Part shown: positions 9,150-18,748 of the stretch, in pieces
Layout of the letters: every line of letters begins with the position of its first letter
How positions within the stretch are numbered: position 1 is the stretch's first letter
Assembly (NCBI RefSeq): GCF_012726175.1
Contig: NZ_JAASAD010000016.1
Location: forward strand, 43,776-107,775
DNA: 64,000 bases
Reading direction: 5' to 3'
DNA from: Micromonospora sp. HNM0581
GTDB taxonomy: Bacteria; Actinomycetota; Actinomycetes; Mycobacteriales; Micromonosporaceae
Translations under genes and position numbers: made by a program
The notes under the pieces: generated by a model
The model's database searches: none
What the model was told of the DNA's origin: nothing
What the model saw: the letters and a program-made list of their open reading frames with translations, nothing else

Positions 9150-9552
9150 CTGTACACGTCCCCCCTTGCTGTACTACCGACGCCGTCGCGGGCCAGCCGG
9201 CAATCCCCCCGATTCGTCCGGCACGCCCTACCCCTGGGGCGGCCCAGACAACATGTGGCACTGTCGCCGCCTACATCATGCTCTGTAGTCGCACGATTAC
9301 GCAACGTTGTCGGCAAAATCCATCATTTCGGACACTCCAGGCTTCTAGGACCTGGGATCGCCGCTTACCCCACCGCAGTCGGCGAAAACACCACGAGCCG
9401 CCGCCGCAAGGAGGAGGCTCAGCTCGAATCCACGCAACCGGACACCCGGTGCCACGCGTCTAGCACAACGAGGACGACGCGCGCAGGAAATGGGGAAAAG
9501 ACGCCCCAGCGCCCCTCGCTACCTGTTCGCGTACCCTGTCGAGGTGACCTGG
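9150..9552. promoter_or_regulatory. Divergent promoter region between wblA and ponA2
   Basis: About 400 bp, more AT-rich than the flanks near 9275-9340. On the minus strand a GTTGCG...TACAGA pair with about 17 bp spacing is a possible wblA promoter. A GGAGGAGG run at 9410-9417 resembles a ribosome site but no convincing ORF follows. No riboswitch recognised. Confidence 0.4.
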
Positions 9553-12000
9553 ATGCGGAAACGTGACCATAACGTCCTGACCAACGCCGCATCGCTGCTC
9601 ATCTGTGGGCTGTTGGCCGGTGTGGTGGTTGCTGCGGCAGCCTTCCCCGCGGTGGCGATGTCGGGTCTGGCCGCCAAGGCCGGGGCGGAGACCTTCGGCG
9701 CGCTCCCGAAGGAACTCACCGTGGCCCGCGCACCCCAGATCAGCTATCTGCTCGCCTCCGACGGCAAGACACCACTGGCCACCATGTACGACGAGAACCG
9801 GCGGGACGTGGAGTTCGACGACATCTCGGAGAACATGCGCAACGCCATCATCGCCGCCGAGGACCACGACTTCTACAACCACAACGGGGTCGACCTCAAC
9901 GGCGTGGCCCGGGCCTTCGTGAACAACAGCCAGGACGGCGCCGACCGGCAGGGCGCATCGACCCTGACCATGCAGTACGTCCGGTTGGGCATCGCCTACT
10001 CGGCCACCCACCCGGCCGACGTGATCGCCGCGACCGAGGACACAAGCGCCCGCAAGCTGCGCGAGATGCGGTACGCACTCCAGCTCGACAAGGAGATGTC
10101 GAAGGACGAAATCCTGGTGCGCTACCTGAATCTTGCCGCCTTCGGCAACGGCGCGTACGGCATCTACGCCGCCAGCCAGGTCTACTTCGACAAGACGCCG
10201 AAGGAGCTCACGATCGACGAGGCCGCCATGCTCGCCGGCCTGGTGAAGGCGCCCACCTCGTTCGACCCGACGACCAAGAGCGGCTACCCGCAGGCCGTCG
10301 ACCGACGCGACTACGTCATCGACAACATGGTGAAGACCGGGGCGATCACCCAGCAGCAGGCCGACGAGGCCAAGGCCGTCAAGCTGGTCGTCAAGGGCAA
10401 GCGGGCACCGAACGGCTGCGTCGCCACCAACAAGAACGCCTGGGGCTTCTTCTGCGACTACTTCTACCGCTGGTGGATGTCGCAGGAAACGTTCGGCTCG
10501 ACCTCGTACGACCGGGAGCGGCGGCTCAAGAGCGGCGGCTACACCATCATCACGACCCTCGACAAGCAGGCCCAGAACGGCGCCGACAAGGCGGTCCGTA
10601 AGGCCAAGTCGGTGAACGCCAAGGAAGCCGCCATGGTTGCGGTGGTCGAGCCCGGCACCGGCCGGGTCCGGGCACTGTCGGTCAACCGGAACTTCAAGCT
10701 CGACAACCCCGACAAGCCCAAGAACAAGCCGCACAGTGACCCGGTGCAGCGCGCGAAGGGCAAACTCGGCAACTACCCGAACACGGTGAACCCCCTCCTG
10801 ACCGGCGGCGACGGCATCACCGGCTACCAGGCCGGCTCGACCTTCAAGATCTTCACCATCGTGGCCGCGTTGGAGAAGGGCATCCCGCTCAGCTACACCT
10901 TCAACGCGCCGCAGCAGTTCAAGTCGGAATACATCATCGACAGCAGCAGTCCCGCCGCATGCCCAGGCACCAACCTCTACTGCCCGACGAACTCCGGCCT
11001 GAAGGCCGGCGGCGTACAGAACATGTGGAGCGCCTTCTCCTCCTCGATCAACACGTACTTCGTTCCGTTGCAGCAGCAGGTCGGCGCAGAGAACGTGGTG
11101 GACGTGGCCAAGCGCCTCGGCATCCAGTTCCGGCAGAGCAAGGACGCGGAATTCGCCAACTCCAAGGAGGCCGCACACCAGTGGGGCGCGTTCACCCTGG
11201 GCGTCTCGCAGGCCACCCCGCTGGATCTGGCCAACGCCTACGCCACCCTCGCCGCCGACGGCAAGTACTGCGAGCCGATTCCGGTGCAGGAGATCCGGGA
11301 CCTGGACGGCAACAAGCTGGACGTGGCCAACCCGCGCTGCGAGAAGCGGATCAGCACCGAGGTGGCCCGTGCCGCCGTGGACGCGGCCCGCTGCCCCGTC
11401 GGCGACAACTCCTCCACCAGCAAGTGCGGCGGTAGCCGGACGGCCGCACAGACCAAGGGCATCGTCGACGCCCCGGTGGCCGGCAAGTCCGGCACCACCG
11501 ACTCCGAGAAGACCGCCGCCCTGGTCGCGATGACCAAGCAGTACGCGGTCGCCGGCATCATGGCCGACCCGGACTGGCCGCAGACCAACGTCAAGATGAA
11601 GCACAACCAGTCGGACGGCATCAACCCGCCGGTCTGGGAGACGCTGCGCGACGCGATGAAGGGTAAGGAGCGCATCGATTTCGACCCGCCCGGCAAGAAG
11701 ATCTCCCAGGGCGATCAGCGCACCATCCCGGGAGTCGGCTGCGTGGACATCGAGCGGGCGAAGTCCCGCATCTCCGGTGCCGGATTCGAACCGATCGTCT
11801 CCAACAGCCGGATCACCTCCGACTGCCCCGCCGGCACCGCAGCCGGCACCAGCCCCAGTGGCCGCACCATCAAGGGCGGCATCGTGACGATCCTGGTCAG
11901 CGCCGGTAAGGGCAGCAACAACGACGGCGGTGACGACCGTCCCTCGTCGGGTCCGCCCAACAACCCCGGCCGTCCCCCGGACGACCGGTCCGGCGACTGA
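9553..12000 (+). CDS. ponA2: Bifunctional penicillin-binding protein with PASTA domain (PonA2 class)
   Basis: 815-aa class A PBP that polymerises and cross-links peptidoglycan at the outer membrane face. One N-terminal membrane helix (about 10-38); glycosyltransferase GT51 with the EDHDFYNHNGVD catalytic segment and the GASTLTMQYVR motif; transpeptidase with active Ser429 in GSTFK, SIN at 498-500 and KSG at 645-647; C-terminal PASTA domain (about 710-780) starting PGVGCVDIERAK, then a Gly/Pro tail. The ATG at 9553 has GAGGTG 6 nt upstream; a start at 9490 would add 21 residues. Conserved neighbour of wblA/whiB4 in actinobacteria. Confidence 0.93.
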   Translation: MRKRDHNVLTNAASLLICGLLAGVVVAAAAFPAVAMSGLAAKAGAETFGALPKELTVARAPQISYLLASDGKTPLATMYDENRRDVEFDDISENMRNAIIAAEDHDFYNHNGVDLNGVARAFVNNSQDGADRQGASTLTMQYVRLGIAYSATHPADVIAATEDTSARKLREMRYALQLDKEMSKDEILVRYLNLAAFGNGAYGIYAASQVYFDKTPKELTIDEAAMLAGLVKAPTSFDPTTKSGYPQAVDRRDYVIDNMVKTGAITQQQADEAKAVKLVVKGKRAPNGCVATNKNAWGFFCDYFYRWWMSQETFGSTSYDRERRLKSGGYTIITTLDKQAQNGADKAVRKAKSVNAKEAAMVAVVEPGTGRVRALSVNRNFKLDNPDKPKNKPHSDPVQRAKGKLGNYPNTVNPLLTGGDGITGYQAGSTFKIFTIVAALEKGIPLSYTFNAPQQFKSEYIIDSSSPAACPGTNLYCPTNSGLKAGGVQNMWSAFSSSINTYFVPLQQQVGAENVVDVAKRLGIQFRQSKDAEFANSKEAAHQWGAFTLGVSQATPLDLANAYATLAADGKYCEPIPVQEIRDLDGNKLDVANPRCEKRISTEVARAAVDAARCPVGDNSSTSKCGGSRTAAQTKGIVDAPVAGKSGTTDSEKTAALVAMTKQYAVAGIMADPDWPQTNVKMKHNQSDGINPPVWETLRDAMKGKERIDFDPPGKKISQGDQRTIPGVGCVDIERAKSRISGAGFEPIVSNSRITSDCPAGTAAGTSPSGRTIKGGIVTILVSAGKGSNNDGGDDRPSSGPPNNPGRPPDDRSGD

Positions 12001-12016
12001 CCGCCTCACAACGCCG

Positions 12017-12054
12017 CGACGGGCGGACACCCTTGTCAGGGTGTCCGCCCGTCG
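12017..12054. terminator. Bidirectional terminator between ponA2 and yqeY
   Basis: Perfect 16-bp stem with 6-nt loop TTGTCA (arms around GACGGGCGGACACCC and GGGTGTCCGCCCGTC). It separates two convergent genes and can serve both strands. Confidence 0.8.
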
Positions 12055-12084
12055 GCGTATCAACAGCAGACCCGGGAACCTGTT

Positions 12085-12540
12085 TCACAGGCCCAGTTGA
12101 CGGCGTACCTCGGCGGCCACCCGGCCACCCTCGGCCTGGCCGGCCACCGCGGCCTGAGCCGCCTTCATCGCCGGGCCCATCTGAGCCTTACCGGTGAAGC
12201 CACCCGCGGCGAGCGCCCGGGTGACCAGCTCGGTCAGCTCGGCGTCGGAGAGCTGCCTCGGCAGGTAGCGGTCGAGAACCTCACCCTCGGCGCTCTCCCT
12301 CGCGGCCTGCTCGGTGCGGCCCGCGTCGGCGAAGGCGGTGGCGGCCTCGCGACGCTTCTTGGCCTCCCGGGTCAGCACGGCCACCACCTCGTCGTCGCTG
12401 AGCTCCCGCTTGGCCTTGCCGGACACCTCGGCGGTGCCCACTGCGGCCAGGGCCATCCGCAGGGTGGAGGTGGTCAGCTCGTCGCGGGCCTTGAGGGCGG
12501 CGCGCATGTCGGCGGTGAGACGGTCCTTCAGCGTGCTCAT
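12085..12540 (-). CDS. GatB/YqeY domain-containing protein
   Basis: 151-aa all-helical YqeY-type protein, starting MSTLKDRLTADMRAALKARD and ending with a DUF/GatB-like region (LVTRALAAGGFTG, AAEVRRQLGL). YqeY resembles the tail domain of GatB, which binds tRNA in the Glu/Asp-tRNA amidotransferase, but this stand-alone form has no established reaction. It is divergent from the phosphoesterase gene with 25 bp between starts, and convergent with ponA2. Confidence 0.88.
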   Translation of the reverse strand: MSTLKDRLTADMRAALKARDELTTSTLRMALAAVGTAEVSGKAKRELSDDEVVAVLTREAKKRREAATAFADAGRTEQAARESAEGEVLDRYLPRQLSDAELTELVTRALAAGGFTGKAQMGPAMKAAQAAVAGQAEGGRVAAEVRRQLGL

Positions 12541-12565
12541 GGACGGTCAAACTACCCTGATCGGC

Positions 12566-13459
12566 ATGCGAAAGCGCACACTATTCCGGCTCGCGACCGC
12601 GACCGTCGCGACGGGGGCCGCCGCCCTGGCGTACGCCTCCCTTGTCGAGCGCAACTTGTTCACCCTCCGCCGCTTCGACGTACCGGTGCTACCGACCGGC
12701 ACCGAGCCACTGCGGGTGCTGCACCTGTCGGACCTGCACATGACCCCCAACCAGGTACGCAAGCAGCAGTGGGTCGCCTCCCTGGCCGCTGTGGACCCCG
12801 ACCTGGTGGTGGTGACCGGCGACAACATGGCACACCCGGGCGCGGTGCCGGGCGTGTTGCGGGCACTGCAACCTCTACTCGACTACCCGGGTGCGTTCGT
12901 GTTCGGCTCGAACGACTACACCGGGCCGGTCTGGAAGAACCCGTTCACCTACTTCCTAGCCGACCGGGAGTACTCCGAGGGCGTCGAGCTGCCCGTCGAA
13001 GATCTTCGTGACGTACTCACCGGGGCCGGTTGGGTCGACCTGAACAACCGGCGGACCACGGTCAAGGCCGGCGGCCGGACGATCGACCTTGCCGGAGTGG
13101 ACGACCCCCACATCGCGCGGGACGACTACCCCTCGGTCGCCGGCCCGGTCCCCCCCGACGTCGACCTTTCCGTCGCACTCACCCACTCCCCCGAACCGGC
13201 GCTGCTCGACGAGATGGCCGCCGACGGCTTCGGGCTGCTGCTCGCCGGGCACACCCATGGTGGCCAGGTGTGCGTACCGGGGTTCGGGGCCCTGGTGACC
13301 AATTGCGGGCTGCCCCGGTCGATGGCGAAGGGCCTGCACCGCTGGCCCGGGTCAGAATCATGGCTGCACGTCTCCGCCGGGCTCGGCACCCATCCGACCG
13401 CCCCGGTACGGTTCGCCTGCCCCCCGGAGGCCAGCCTGCTCACGCTGATCCCGCGCTGA
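12566..13459 (+). CDS. Membrane-anchored calcineurin-like metallophosphoesterase
   Basis: 297-aa phosphoesterase. N-terminal signal-anchor (about 5-22) followed by the metal-binding motifs HLSDLHM, VVTGDNM, GSND and AGHTHGGQ, so a dinuclear metal site outside the membrane is likely. Family members act on nucleotides, UDP-sugars or lipids; the substrate is not known. It occupies the place of Rv3683. ATG 12566 is preceded by TACCCT and a 7-nt gap, pointing to leaderless translation; longer in-frame readings run into the yqeY gene. Confidence 0.85.
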   Translation: MRKRTLFRLATATVATGAAALAYASLVERNLFTLRRFDVPVLPTGTEPLRVLHLSDLHMTPNQVRKQQWVASLAAVDPDLVVVTGDNMAHPGAVPGVLRALQPLLDYPGAFVFGSNDYTGPVWKNPFTYFLADREYSEGVELPVEDLRDVLTGAGWVDLNNRRTTVKAGGRTIDLAGVDDPHIARDDYPSVAGPVPPDVDLSVALTHSPEPALLDEMAADGFGLLLAGHTHGGQVCVPGFGALVTNCGLPRSMAKGLHRWPGSESWLHVSAGLGTHPTAPVRFACPPEASLLTLIPR

Positions 13460-13525
13460 CCGCCCGTACCCTGGGTACCGAGTTTGAGCCCCGGGACCGG
13501 TGGGCTACTATTTGTCGGCACGCCT

Positions 13526-13601
<76 letters not shown>

Positions 13602-13606
13602 AGGTA

Positions 13607-13639
13607 AGAGGGCACATCCGATCGATGGATGTGCCCTCT
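13607..13639. terminator. tRNA-Pro terminator hairpin (left copy)
   Basis: 13-bp perfect stem AGAGGGCACATCC / GGATGTGCCCTCT with loop GATCGAT, 5 nt after the tRNA. An identical copy lies beyond attR at 23130-23162. Confidence 0.8.
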
Positions 13640-13648
13640 GGTGCTTCT

Positions 13649-13670
13649 GTACAGCAGTGGAGTACAGCAA
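13649..13670. promoter_or_regulatory. Paired direct repeats, probable integrase arm sites (left)
   Basis: GTACAGCAG at 13649 and GTACAGCAA at 13662, 13 bp apart on the same face of the helix. The same pair with the same spacing occurs inside the right end at 22974-22995. Position just inside both ends suggests arm-type binding sites of the tyrosine recombinase. Confidence 0.6.
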
Positions 13671-13676
13671 CAGCGG

Positions 13677-14894
13677 TCAACGCAGACTCTCGCCCAGGCG
13701 CTTGAGGGCTTCACGGGTGGCGTCCGAGGACGCCTGCGAGTAGATCTCCATCGTCACCGACACCTCGGCGTGCCGGAGCACCTGCATGATGACGCGCGGG
13801 TGCACGTCCAGGTCGACGAGCAGGGTCGCGCAGGTACGCCGGGCGTCGTGCACGGTGATCTTCCGAACCCCGGCACGGGCGCAGCGGGCGTCCCAGGAAC
13901 GGTTGAAGTTGCGCGGCTCGATGGGGGTCCCGTAGCGGGTGGTGAACAGCAGTGGCGAGCCCTGCCAGGCGATCCCCGCCTCGTCGCGGTCGGCCTTCCT
14001 CGCCTGCTGGCGGAGGTCGAGTGCCGCCGCGCAGATGTCCGGCAGCGGAAGGGTGGCGTCCGAGGTCTGCGTCTTGGTCTCCCGGTGCAGCAGTTGGCCG
14101 CCGACCCGCTGCAACTGCCAGCCGATCGACAGCTCGCCCGCCGCCAGGTCCACGGCGTCCCCGGTGAGGCCGAGCACCTCACCCTTGCGCAGGCCGAGCA
14201 CCAGGATCAGCACGTACGCGGCGTACAGCGGATCGCGGTCGGCCCGCGCGGACTCCAGGAAGCGACGCGCCTCGTCGCTGGTCCAGGCCCGGCCCTTGCG
14301 GCGGCGGACCGGTGGGAGCTTGACCAGGGCGGCGGCGTTACGGGTGACCAACTCCTCAGTGGCGGCGTGGTTGAGCGCCGAGCGCAGCACACCCCGGACG
14401 TCCTTGACCGTGCGGGCGGACGGCACGTCACCGCAGCACCGGCCGAGCGCACAGCAGCGCCGCCTGAGTTCCGGGCGGCGGGCGTCCTTGCCCTGGGCAC
14501 AGCACTGGCAGGCGCGGGCCACCTCGTTGATCCAGGTCTGCACGTCGCGCACCTGGAGCCGGTCGAGCCGCTTCCCACCGAGGCCGGGGATCACGTACAG
14601 CCGGAGGATCGTCTCGTAGGTGGCGCAGGTCAGCGGCGCGAGGTTGGGGCGCACGACCTCCCGGTGCCAGTAGGTCAGGTAGTCGCCGAGGGTCGGCACC
14701 CGGGTGGCGACCGGGCCGGCCTTGGCCTGCTGGTGCAGCTTGATCCACTTGTCGTGGACGACCTCCCGGGTCTGGCCGTAGACGTACTTGCGGGTGCGCT
14801 TGCCGTCGGGCTTGATGATCCAGACATACGCGGCGAAGCCGTTGCGGTACGGGAAGATCGAGCCTTCGCCGTTGGCGCGGGTACGGGCGGGCAT
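13677..14894 (-). CDS. int: Tyrosine site-specific recombinase (integrase)
   Basis: 405-aa phage-type integrase that should catalyse recombination at tRNA-Pro. N-terminal AP2-like arm-binding region (NGEGSIFPYRNG), a core-binding domain about 60-180 with an unusual Cys-rich insert (CQCCAQGK...RCCALGRCC), and the catalytic domain with Arg in LGLRKGEVL, HDARR, LRHAEVS and Tyr in MEIYSQ. ATG 14894 overlaps the xis stop (TGATG). The gene ends about 75 bp from attL, the normal arrangement. The Cys-rich insert is common in this integrase group and may bind metal. Confidence 0.92.
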   Translation of the reverse strand: MPARTRANGEGSIFPYRNGFAAYVWIIKPDGKRTRKYVYGQTREVVHDKWIKLHQQAKAGPVATRVPTLGDYLTYWHREVVRPNLAPLTCATYETILRLYVIPGLGGKRLDRLQVRDVQTWINEVARACQCCAQGKDARRPELRRRCCALGRCCGDVPSARTVKDVRGVLRSALNHAATEELVTRNAAALVKLPPVRRRKGRAWTSDEARRFLESARADRDPLYAAYVLILVLGLRKGEVLGLTGDAVDLAAGELSIGWQLQRVGGQLLHRETKTQTSDATLPLPDICAAALDLRQQARKADRDEAGIAWQGSPLLFTTRYGTPIEPRNFNRSWDARCARAGVRKITVHDARRTCATLLVDLDVHPRVIMQVLRHAEVSVTMEIYSQASSDATREALKRLGESLR

Positions 14895-15091
14895 CAGGCG
14901 GCCTCCTGCCGCTGGACCTGCTCGCGGACGTACTCGTCGACCCACTCGGGCAGGACGCGACGGTACTTGCCGTCCTTGATGGAACGCAGCTCCCCGGTGG
15001 CGATCTTCATCTTGACCTTGGACAGGCCGAAGCCGAGCAGGACGGCGACCTCGGCCGGGGAGTACCAGCGCGGGGTGAGGTGCCGGGTCAC
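14894..15091 (-). CDS. xis: Excisionase / MerR-type DNA-binding protein
   Basis: 65-aa helix-turn-helix protein (PRWYSPAEVAVLLGFGLSKVKMKIATGE) of the excisionase family; together with Int it should direct excision. GTG 15091 overlaps the rep stop by 4 nt (GTGA), and its own stop overlaps int, so rep-xis-int is one coupled operon. Confidence 0.85.
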   Translation of the reverse strand: MTRHLTPRWYSPAEVAVLLGFGLSKVKMKIATGELRSIKDGKYRRVLPEWVDEYVREQVQRQEAA

Positions 15092-16655
15092 GCCGCCACC
15101 CCCGACCACGCCTCGTGGGCGAGTTCTTCCCGGCCGACGCGTTGGCGTTCCCGGCGTTGGGCGGCGGCGGTGTTGGCGAGCAGGGCGTCGCCGTCGGTCA
15201 ACCAGCCGGAGCCGACGAAGGCCAGCGTGCCCACGGTGACCATGCCGGCGGTGTCGTCGCTGCCGGCGGTGTCGGTGTGCTCGGTGCGGCGGTAGGCGGC
15301 GCGGGTGTCGCGGAGCAGGCCGAAGGTGACCGAGTAGCGACGGGCCTTGGTGAGGAAGTGGCCGCCGTAGCCGAGCATGTGCGCCCAGCGGCGCAGCCCG
15401 GCGTACTCGTTCGGTGTGGTGTCAAGGTCACCTTGACGGTCTTCTGTCTTTCCGGCCGTCCGGGTGACGTGGTGCCGGGTGGGGCGGCCGAGTCGCCAGC
15501 AGGCGTCGATGAGGCGGGCTAGGTGGTCGCCTTCCGGGTCGGCGTAGGCGTCGACGGTGTCCGGGGTGAGTCGGGTGGAGCAGTGGCCGGTGACCTCGGT
15601 GGACTTGGTGGCGTACTTGGCGAGGTAGGCGGCCACCTTGGCGTCGGTCACGTCGCCGTCGCTGGTGCCGATGCGGCGTACGTCGACCTGCTCGCCCCAG
15701 GCGATCGGCCAGCCCTGCGGGCGGTCGGGGTGCGGCGGGGTGGTGACGGCGATCTGTCGGGTGGCGGCGTGGACGGCGGCGTCGAGATCATCGACGGTGA
15801 TGCCGGCGGGCGGCGGCACCAGGGCGTGCCGGTCGTGCGGGTCGACGCCGTCGAGGCGCAGCAGAACGTGGAAGTGCACCGCCCCCCGGCGCTGCATCTC
15901 GGCGACTTTGCCGTGTGACACCCGCACCGGAGGCACCCGCCGGATTCGGCCGGACTCGGTGACGACCTCGACGTGGGGGATGCCGCGTCGGCGGCACACG
16001 GCGGAGAGGTGGCGTTCGATGGCCTGTTTCGTGCGTCGCCACAGCTCCCCGGAGAAGTGGTTCCAGACGACCTGGTGGTCGTGGTCGTAGCAGTCCAGGC
16101 AGAGCGGCCGACCGAGCTGCGAATCGTCGGCGTCGTGGCGGGCGAAGCAGGCTGCGGGCCGCCCGTGCGGGCAGGTGCCGGCGGTGCTCCGGGCGCGGCA
16201 GGGAGCCGGACGGCAGTCGCAGCGCCGCCGGGCGGCGCAGGTGTGCCGGGGGATGTGCCGGTGGTGCACCGGGCCGAACGACGGCGCGGTGAAGGTGGCG
16301 AAGACGACCGGATGCCGGGCGACGGTGGTGGGGATGGTCTTACCGCCGGTCAGGCCGCAGCGGACGACCTGGAAGGCGTCACCGGCGTAGACCCAGGCGC
16401 AGTCGGGGCACTGGGCGGCACGGCGGTTGCCGCACGCCTTGTGCAACGTCCGGTCGGGCAGCTCGTCGGTGTGCTGCTCGGCCAGGACCGGCCGGTGCCG
16501 GATTCGACGGCGGTGAGGGTGCCGGTCAGCCGGATCGGGCGGGTGCAGCCTCCGGCGGCACGGGTGTGCTCCAGCCAGCCGAAGAAATCCGGGGTGGCGG
16601 CGCGGTGCAGGGCCTGGGCGTCACGGCCGGCGGTGAGGGTGGACGGGGTGGACAC
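15088..16655 (-). pseudogene. repSA: RepSA-like replication initiator, frameshifted
   Basis: Replication initiator of pSAM2-type AICEs, which replicate by rolling circle. The N-terminal part starts at GTG 16655, preceded by GAGGAG and 5 nt, and reads FFGWLEHTRAAGGCTRPIRL. Near 16489 the frame breaks: restoring one base (CGG to CGGG on the coding strand) gives GTGRVLAEQHTDELPDRTLHKACGN, which joins the downstream 452-aa frame with many Cys/His metal-ligand motifs (CDCRPAPC, CLDCYDHDH) and a HFHVLLRLDG segment typical of Rep HUH-like proteins. Intact length would be about 522 aa. Either a true inactivating deletion or a sequencing error in a G run. Confidence 0.8.
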
Positions 16656-17661
16656 GGGTTCTCCTCAAGGGGTGGCAGGGGACGGGCGACGAACTGCCAC
16701 CGGACGCCGGAGCGGTGTCCGTCGGTGGTGTTCGTGGTGTCTCCTGGCACCGCCGGGGAGGGCGGCTCACGCCGGAGGGCGGGGTTGGCCATCGGCCTTG
16801 GACCGCCGTAGAGCTGGGTTCCTGGATCTTGAATGACGCCGGGACGGGTGGGGTGCCTGGTCGTCGGCTACCGGCGGGTTGCCGCAGGCGATCCCCACCC
16901 GTCAAAGTGCGCGAATCCGAGGGCCATCGTGGACGGCAGGAAAGGCCGCGCTGGGCCGCTCAGCGGATTCCGGGTCGGCGCAGTGGCCGGTGCGATCGAG
17001 AGCCGGCGGGACGTGACCCGCATCAGCGGCAGGAAGGCCGCTCGGCAGCTCCGAAGTCGAGTTCAGCGATCCGGCGGGAAGGCGGCGCTGACGTGCTCGA
17101 CGAGGGCCAGAGTAGCACCAGGTACCGACACGTCAACCCGCCGTGAACCCGCTGGGTGGCCGGCTGCCGGCCGGTGTGGGAGGACTTTCTGTACGTCTAT
17201 CAAGGCGGCCCTGAACGGGCCGCACGCGCCGCCGCCAGGGCGCGCGCCCGGCGGCTGGCGCGGACAGCGGGAAGCCCGGAGGGCCGCCGCATGACGACAG
17301 GCCGTTTCCCGGTGGGGTGGAGGGGTCGGCAGCCGGCCGGGCCGCGCGGCGAGCACCGCGCGGCGTGGGGGAGCGGACGCCGGGTCCGTCGGCGGCTGCC
17401 GGGTGGTGGTGGGGTTGCGGTTACTGCGCCTCCGGCGGGGGCGCTCGGGCTCCGAGATGGCCGGGGCTCCGTCGGCGCGTCGCGGCCCGTGGGTGGTTGC
17501 GGTGGGAACCATCCCGCCCACCGTCGACCCGGGCGAGCCGAGCAGACCACCGTCCGGCCCGCCAGCGTCCGTCCGGGCGTCAAGGCCGTCTTGACGTGGC
17601 GGGCCGGGCGGCGGCCCGCTCCACAGGAGTGCGGGTCGACGGCAGACGGGATGGCGAAACT
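16656..17661. other. Gene-free stretch of the element, about 1 kb
   Basis: Open frames here have shadow-like composition and no recognisable domains. It ends in the IS5-like insertion. One palindrome, GTCAAG-5-CTTGAC at 17579-17595, belongs to a class seen three times in the element. This is where spread and transfer genes would be expected, so it is probably what remains after a deletion; a rep origin could also lie here. Confidence 0.5.
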
Positions 17662-18651
17662 GAAGTGATCTCAACGACTTTCTGGTAGGTATTTGTACTC
17701 GAAGTGGGTCAGGTGTAATGCGGCGGCGACGATGTCGCCGATTCGGCGTGGGCTGATGTTTGTATGGCGTAGCGTTTTCCAGCGTCCGATCAGGATGGCG
17801 AAGCCGCGTTCGCCTTGCCATCGCAGGCCGCGGAGCAGTCGGTTGTAGACGCGGTTGTCGGGTGCGAGGCGGCTGCCGTCGGTAGGCTGCTTGATCGGGG
17901 TCTTGATGCCGTGGCCTGTGCTTTCGTAGCCGGAGTCGGCCAGGGCGGGTAGGTCGAGTTCGGCGGCGGACCAGTTCAGGGCGGCGGTGATCCCGAGGTC
18001 GCGGGCGCAGCTGGTGTCGTGTAGATGTCCGGGCATCGCTTCCGAGGTCCAGATCGGCAGCCCGTCTGGACGCATGATCGCTTGAATGTTCGCGCCGACG
18101 TCGCGGTGTTTTCCGGAGTACCAGGCGTCGATGACCTCGCCCTTGACGCTCGTGGTGGTTTCGGTGAACCGGTCGCAGTCGAACAGTTTGCCGTCGAGGA
18201 TCACGTGGGACCAGCCGTCGGCGGCGGCCCGACGCAGAGCGGTGTGCAGGTCGGCCGCCTGGGCGGCGAGCACCGTGATGCCCTCGTCGCGGTAGCGGTA
18301 CGCCGTCGCCCGGGAGATACCGAAGCCGGCTGCCAGCAAGGTCATGTCCTCACCCTTGCGGAACCACACGAGCACCATCAGGGCCTGGTAGAAGCAGGTC
18401 AACGCCCGAGTGCCACGGCGAGTCCCGCAAGCCCGGCGCTGTACGTACAGCAGCCGCGCGAGATGCTGCACGAGTTCCCTCGGGACGTCGACCATGGCAC
18501 GATAGGCAATCACGTGGAGCCCTCTCGAAGACGTGGATCTGTCGCAAGGACATGTCTATCGATGGCTCCACGCCTGTCTCCACCACCGCCCGACTCGCCG
18601 CCTTCACCCGTGTCGCGCCAATCAACCCATATGCGTTACTGAGATCACCTC
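17662..18651 (-). mobile_element. IS5-family insertion sequence (990 bp)
   Basis: Terminal inverted repeats GAAGTGATCTCA (17662-17673) and TGAGATCACCTC (18640-18651), 11 of 12 matching, flanked by ACT on both sides (17659-17661, 18652-18654), a plausible 3-bp target duplication. One transposase gene fills it. The transposase stop codon lies inside the left repeat. Confidence 0.75.
17671..18513 (-). CDS. IS5-family DDE transposase
   Basis: 280-aa transposase with an N-terminal HTH_Tnp_4-like region (GEDMTLLAAGFGISRATAYRYRDEG) and a DDE_Tnp_4 domain: first Asp in VILDGKLFDCDR, second in PALADSGYES, with Glu expected in the GERGFAILIGRWKTL segment. It reads through without a frameshift, so it may be active. 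Ends ...LTHFEYKYLPESR. Confidence 0.85.
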   Translation of the reverse strand: MIAYRAMVDVPRELVQHLARLLYVQRRACGTRRGTRALTCFYQALMVLVWFRKGEDMTLLAAGFGISRATAYRYRDEGITVLAAQAADLHTALRRAAADGWSHVILDGKLFDCDRFTETTTSVKGEVIDAWYSGKHRDVGANIQAIMRPDGLPIWTSEAMPGHLHDTSCARDLGITAALNWSAAELDLPALADSGYESTGHGIKTPIKQPTDGSRLAPDNRVYNRLLRGLRWQGERGFAILIGRWKTLRHTNISPRRIGDIVAAALHLTHFEYKYLPESR

Positions 18652-18748
18652 ACTGGGTGGCTGGAATCGTTAGGTAACAGCCTGCAGTTGTGGCAGCGCG
18701 CGCCCATCAAAACGAACAATGGGTGCGCGCCGGCTTAGCTGGAGGGAC

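Noticed and set aside
9240..9489. Possible riboswitch before ponA2
   Set aside because: No conserved riboswitch core could be matched; only ordinary promoter-like AT-rich DNA.
9460..12063. 867-aa open frame on the minus strand
   Set aside because: Shadow of ponA2: antisense to a gene with all catalytic PBP motifs; composition Gly/Val/His-rich with no domain.
13629..15239. 536-aa open frame on the plus strand
   Set aside because: Antisense shadow of int and xis.
17063..17821. 252-aa frame crossing the IS boundary
   Set aside because: Runs from the element into the transposase gene, Arg/Pro-rich, no domain; would predate or ignore the IS insertion.
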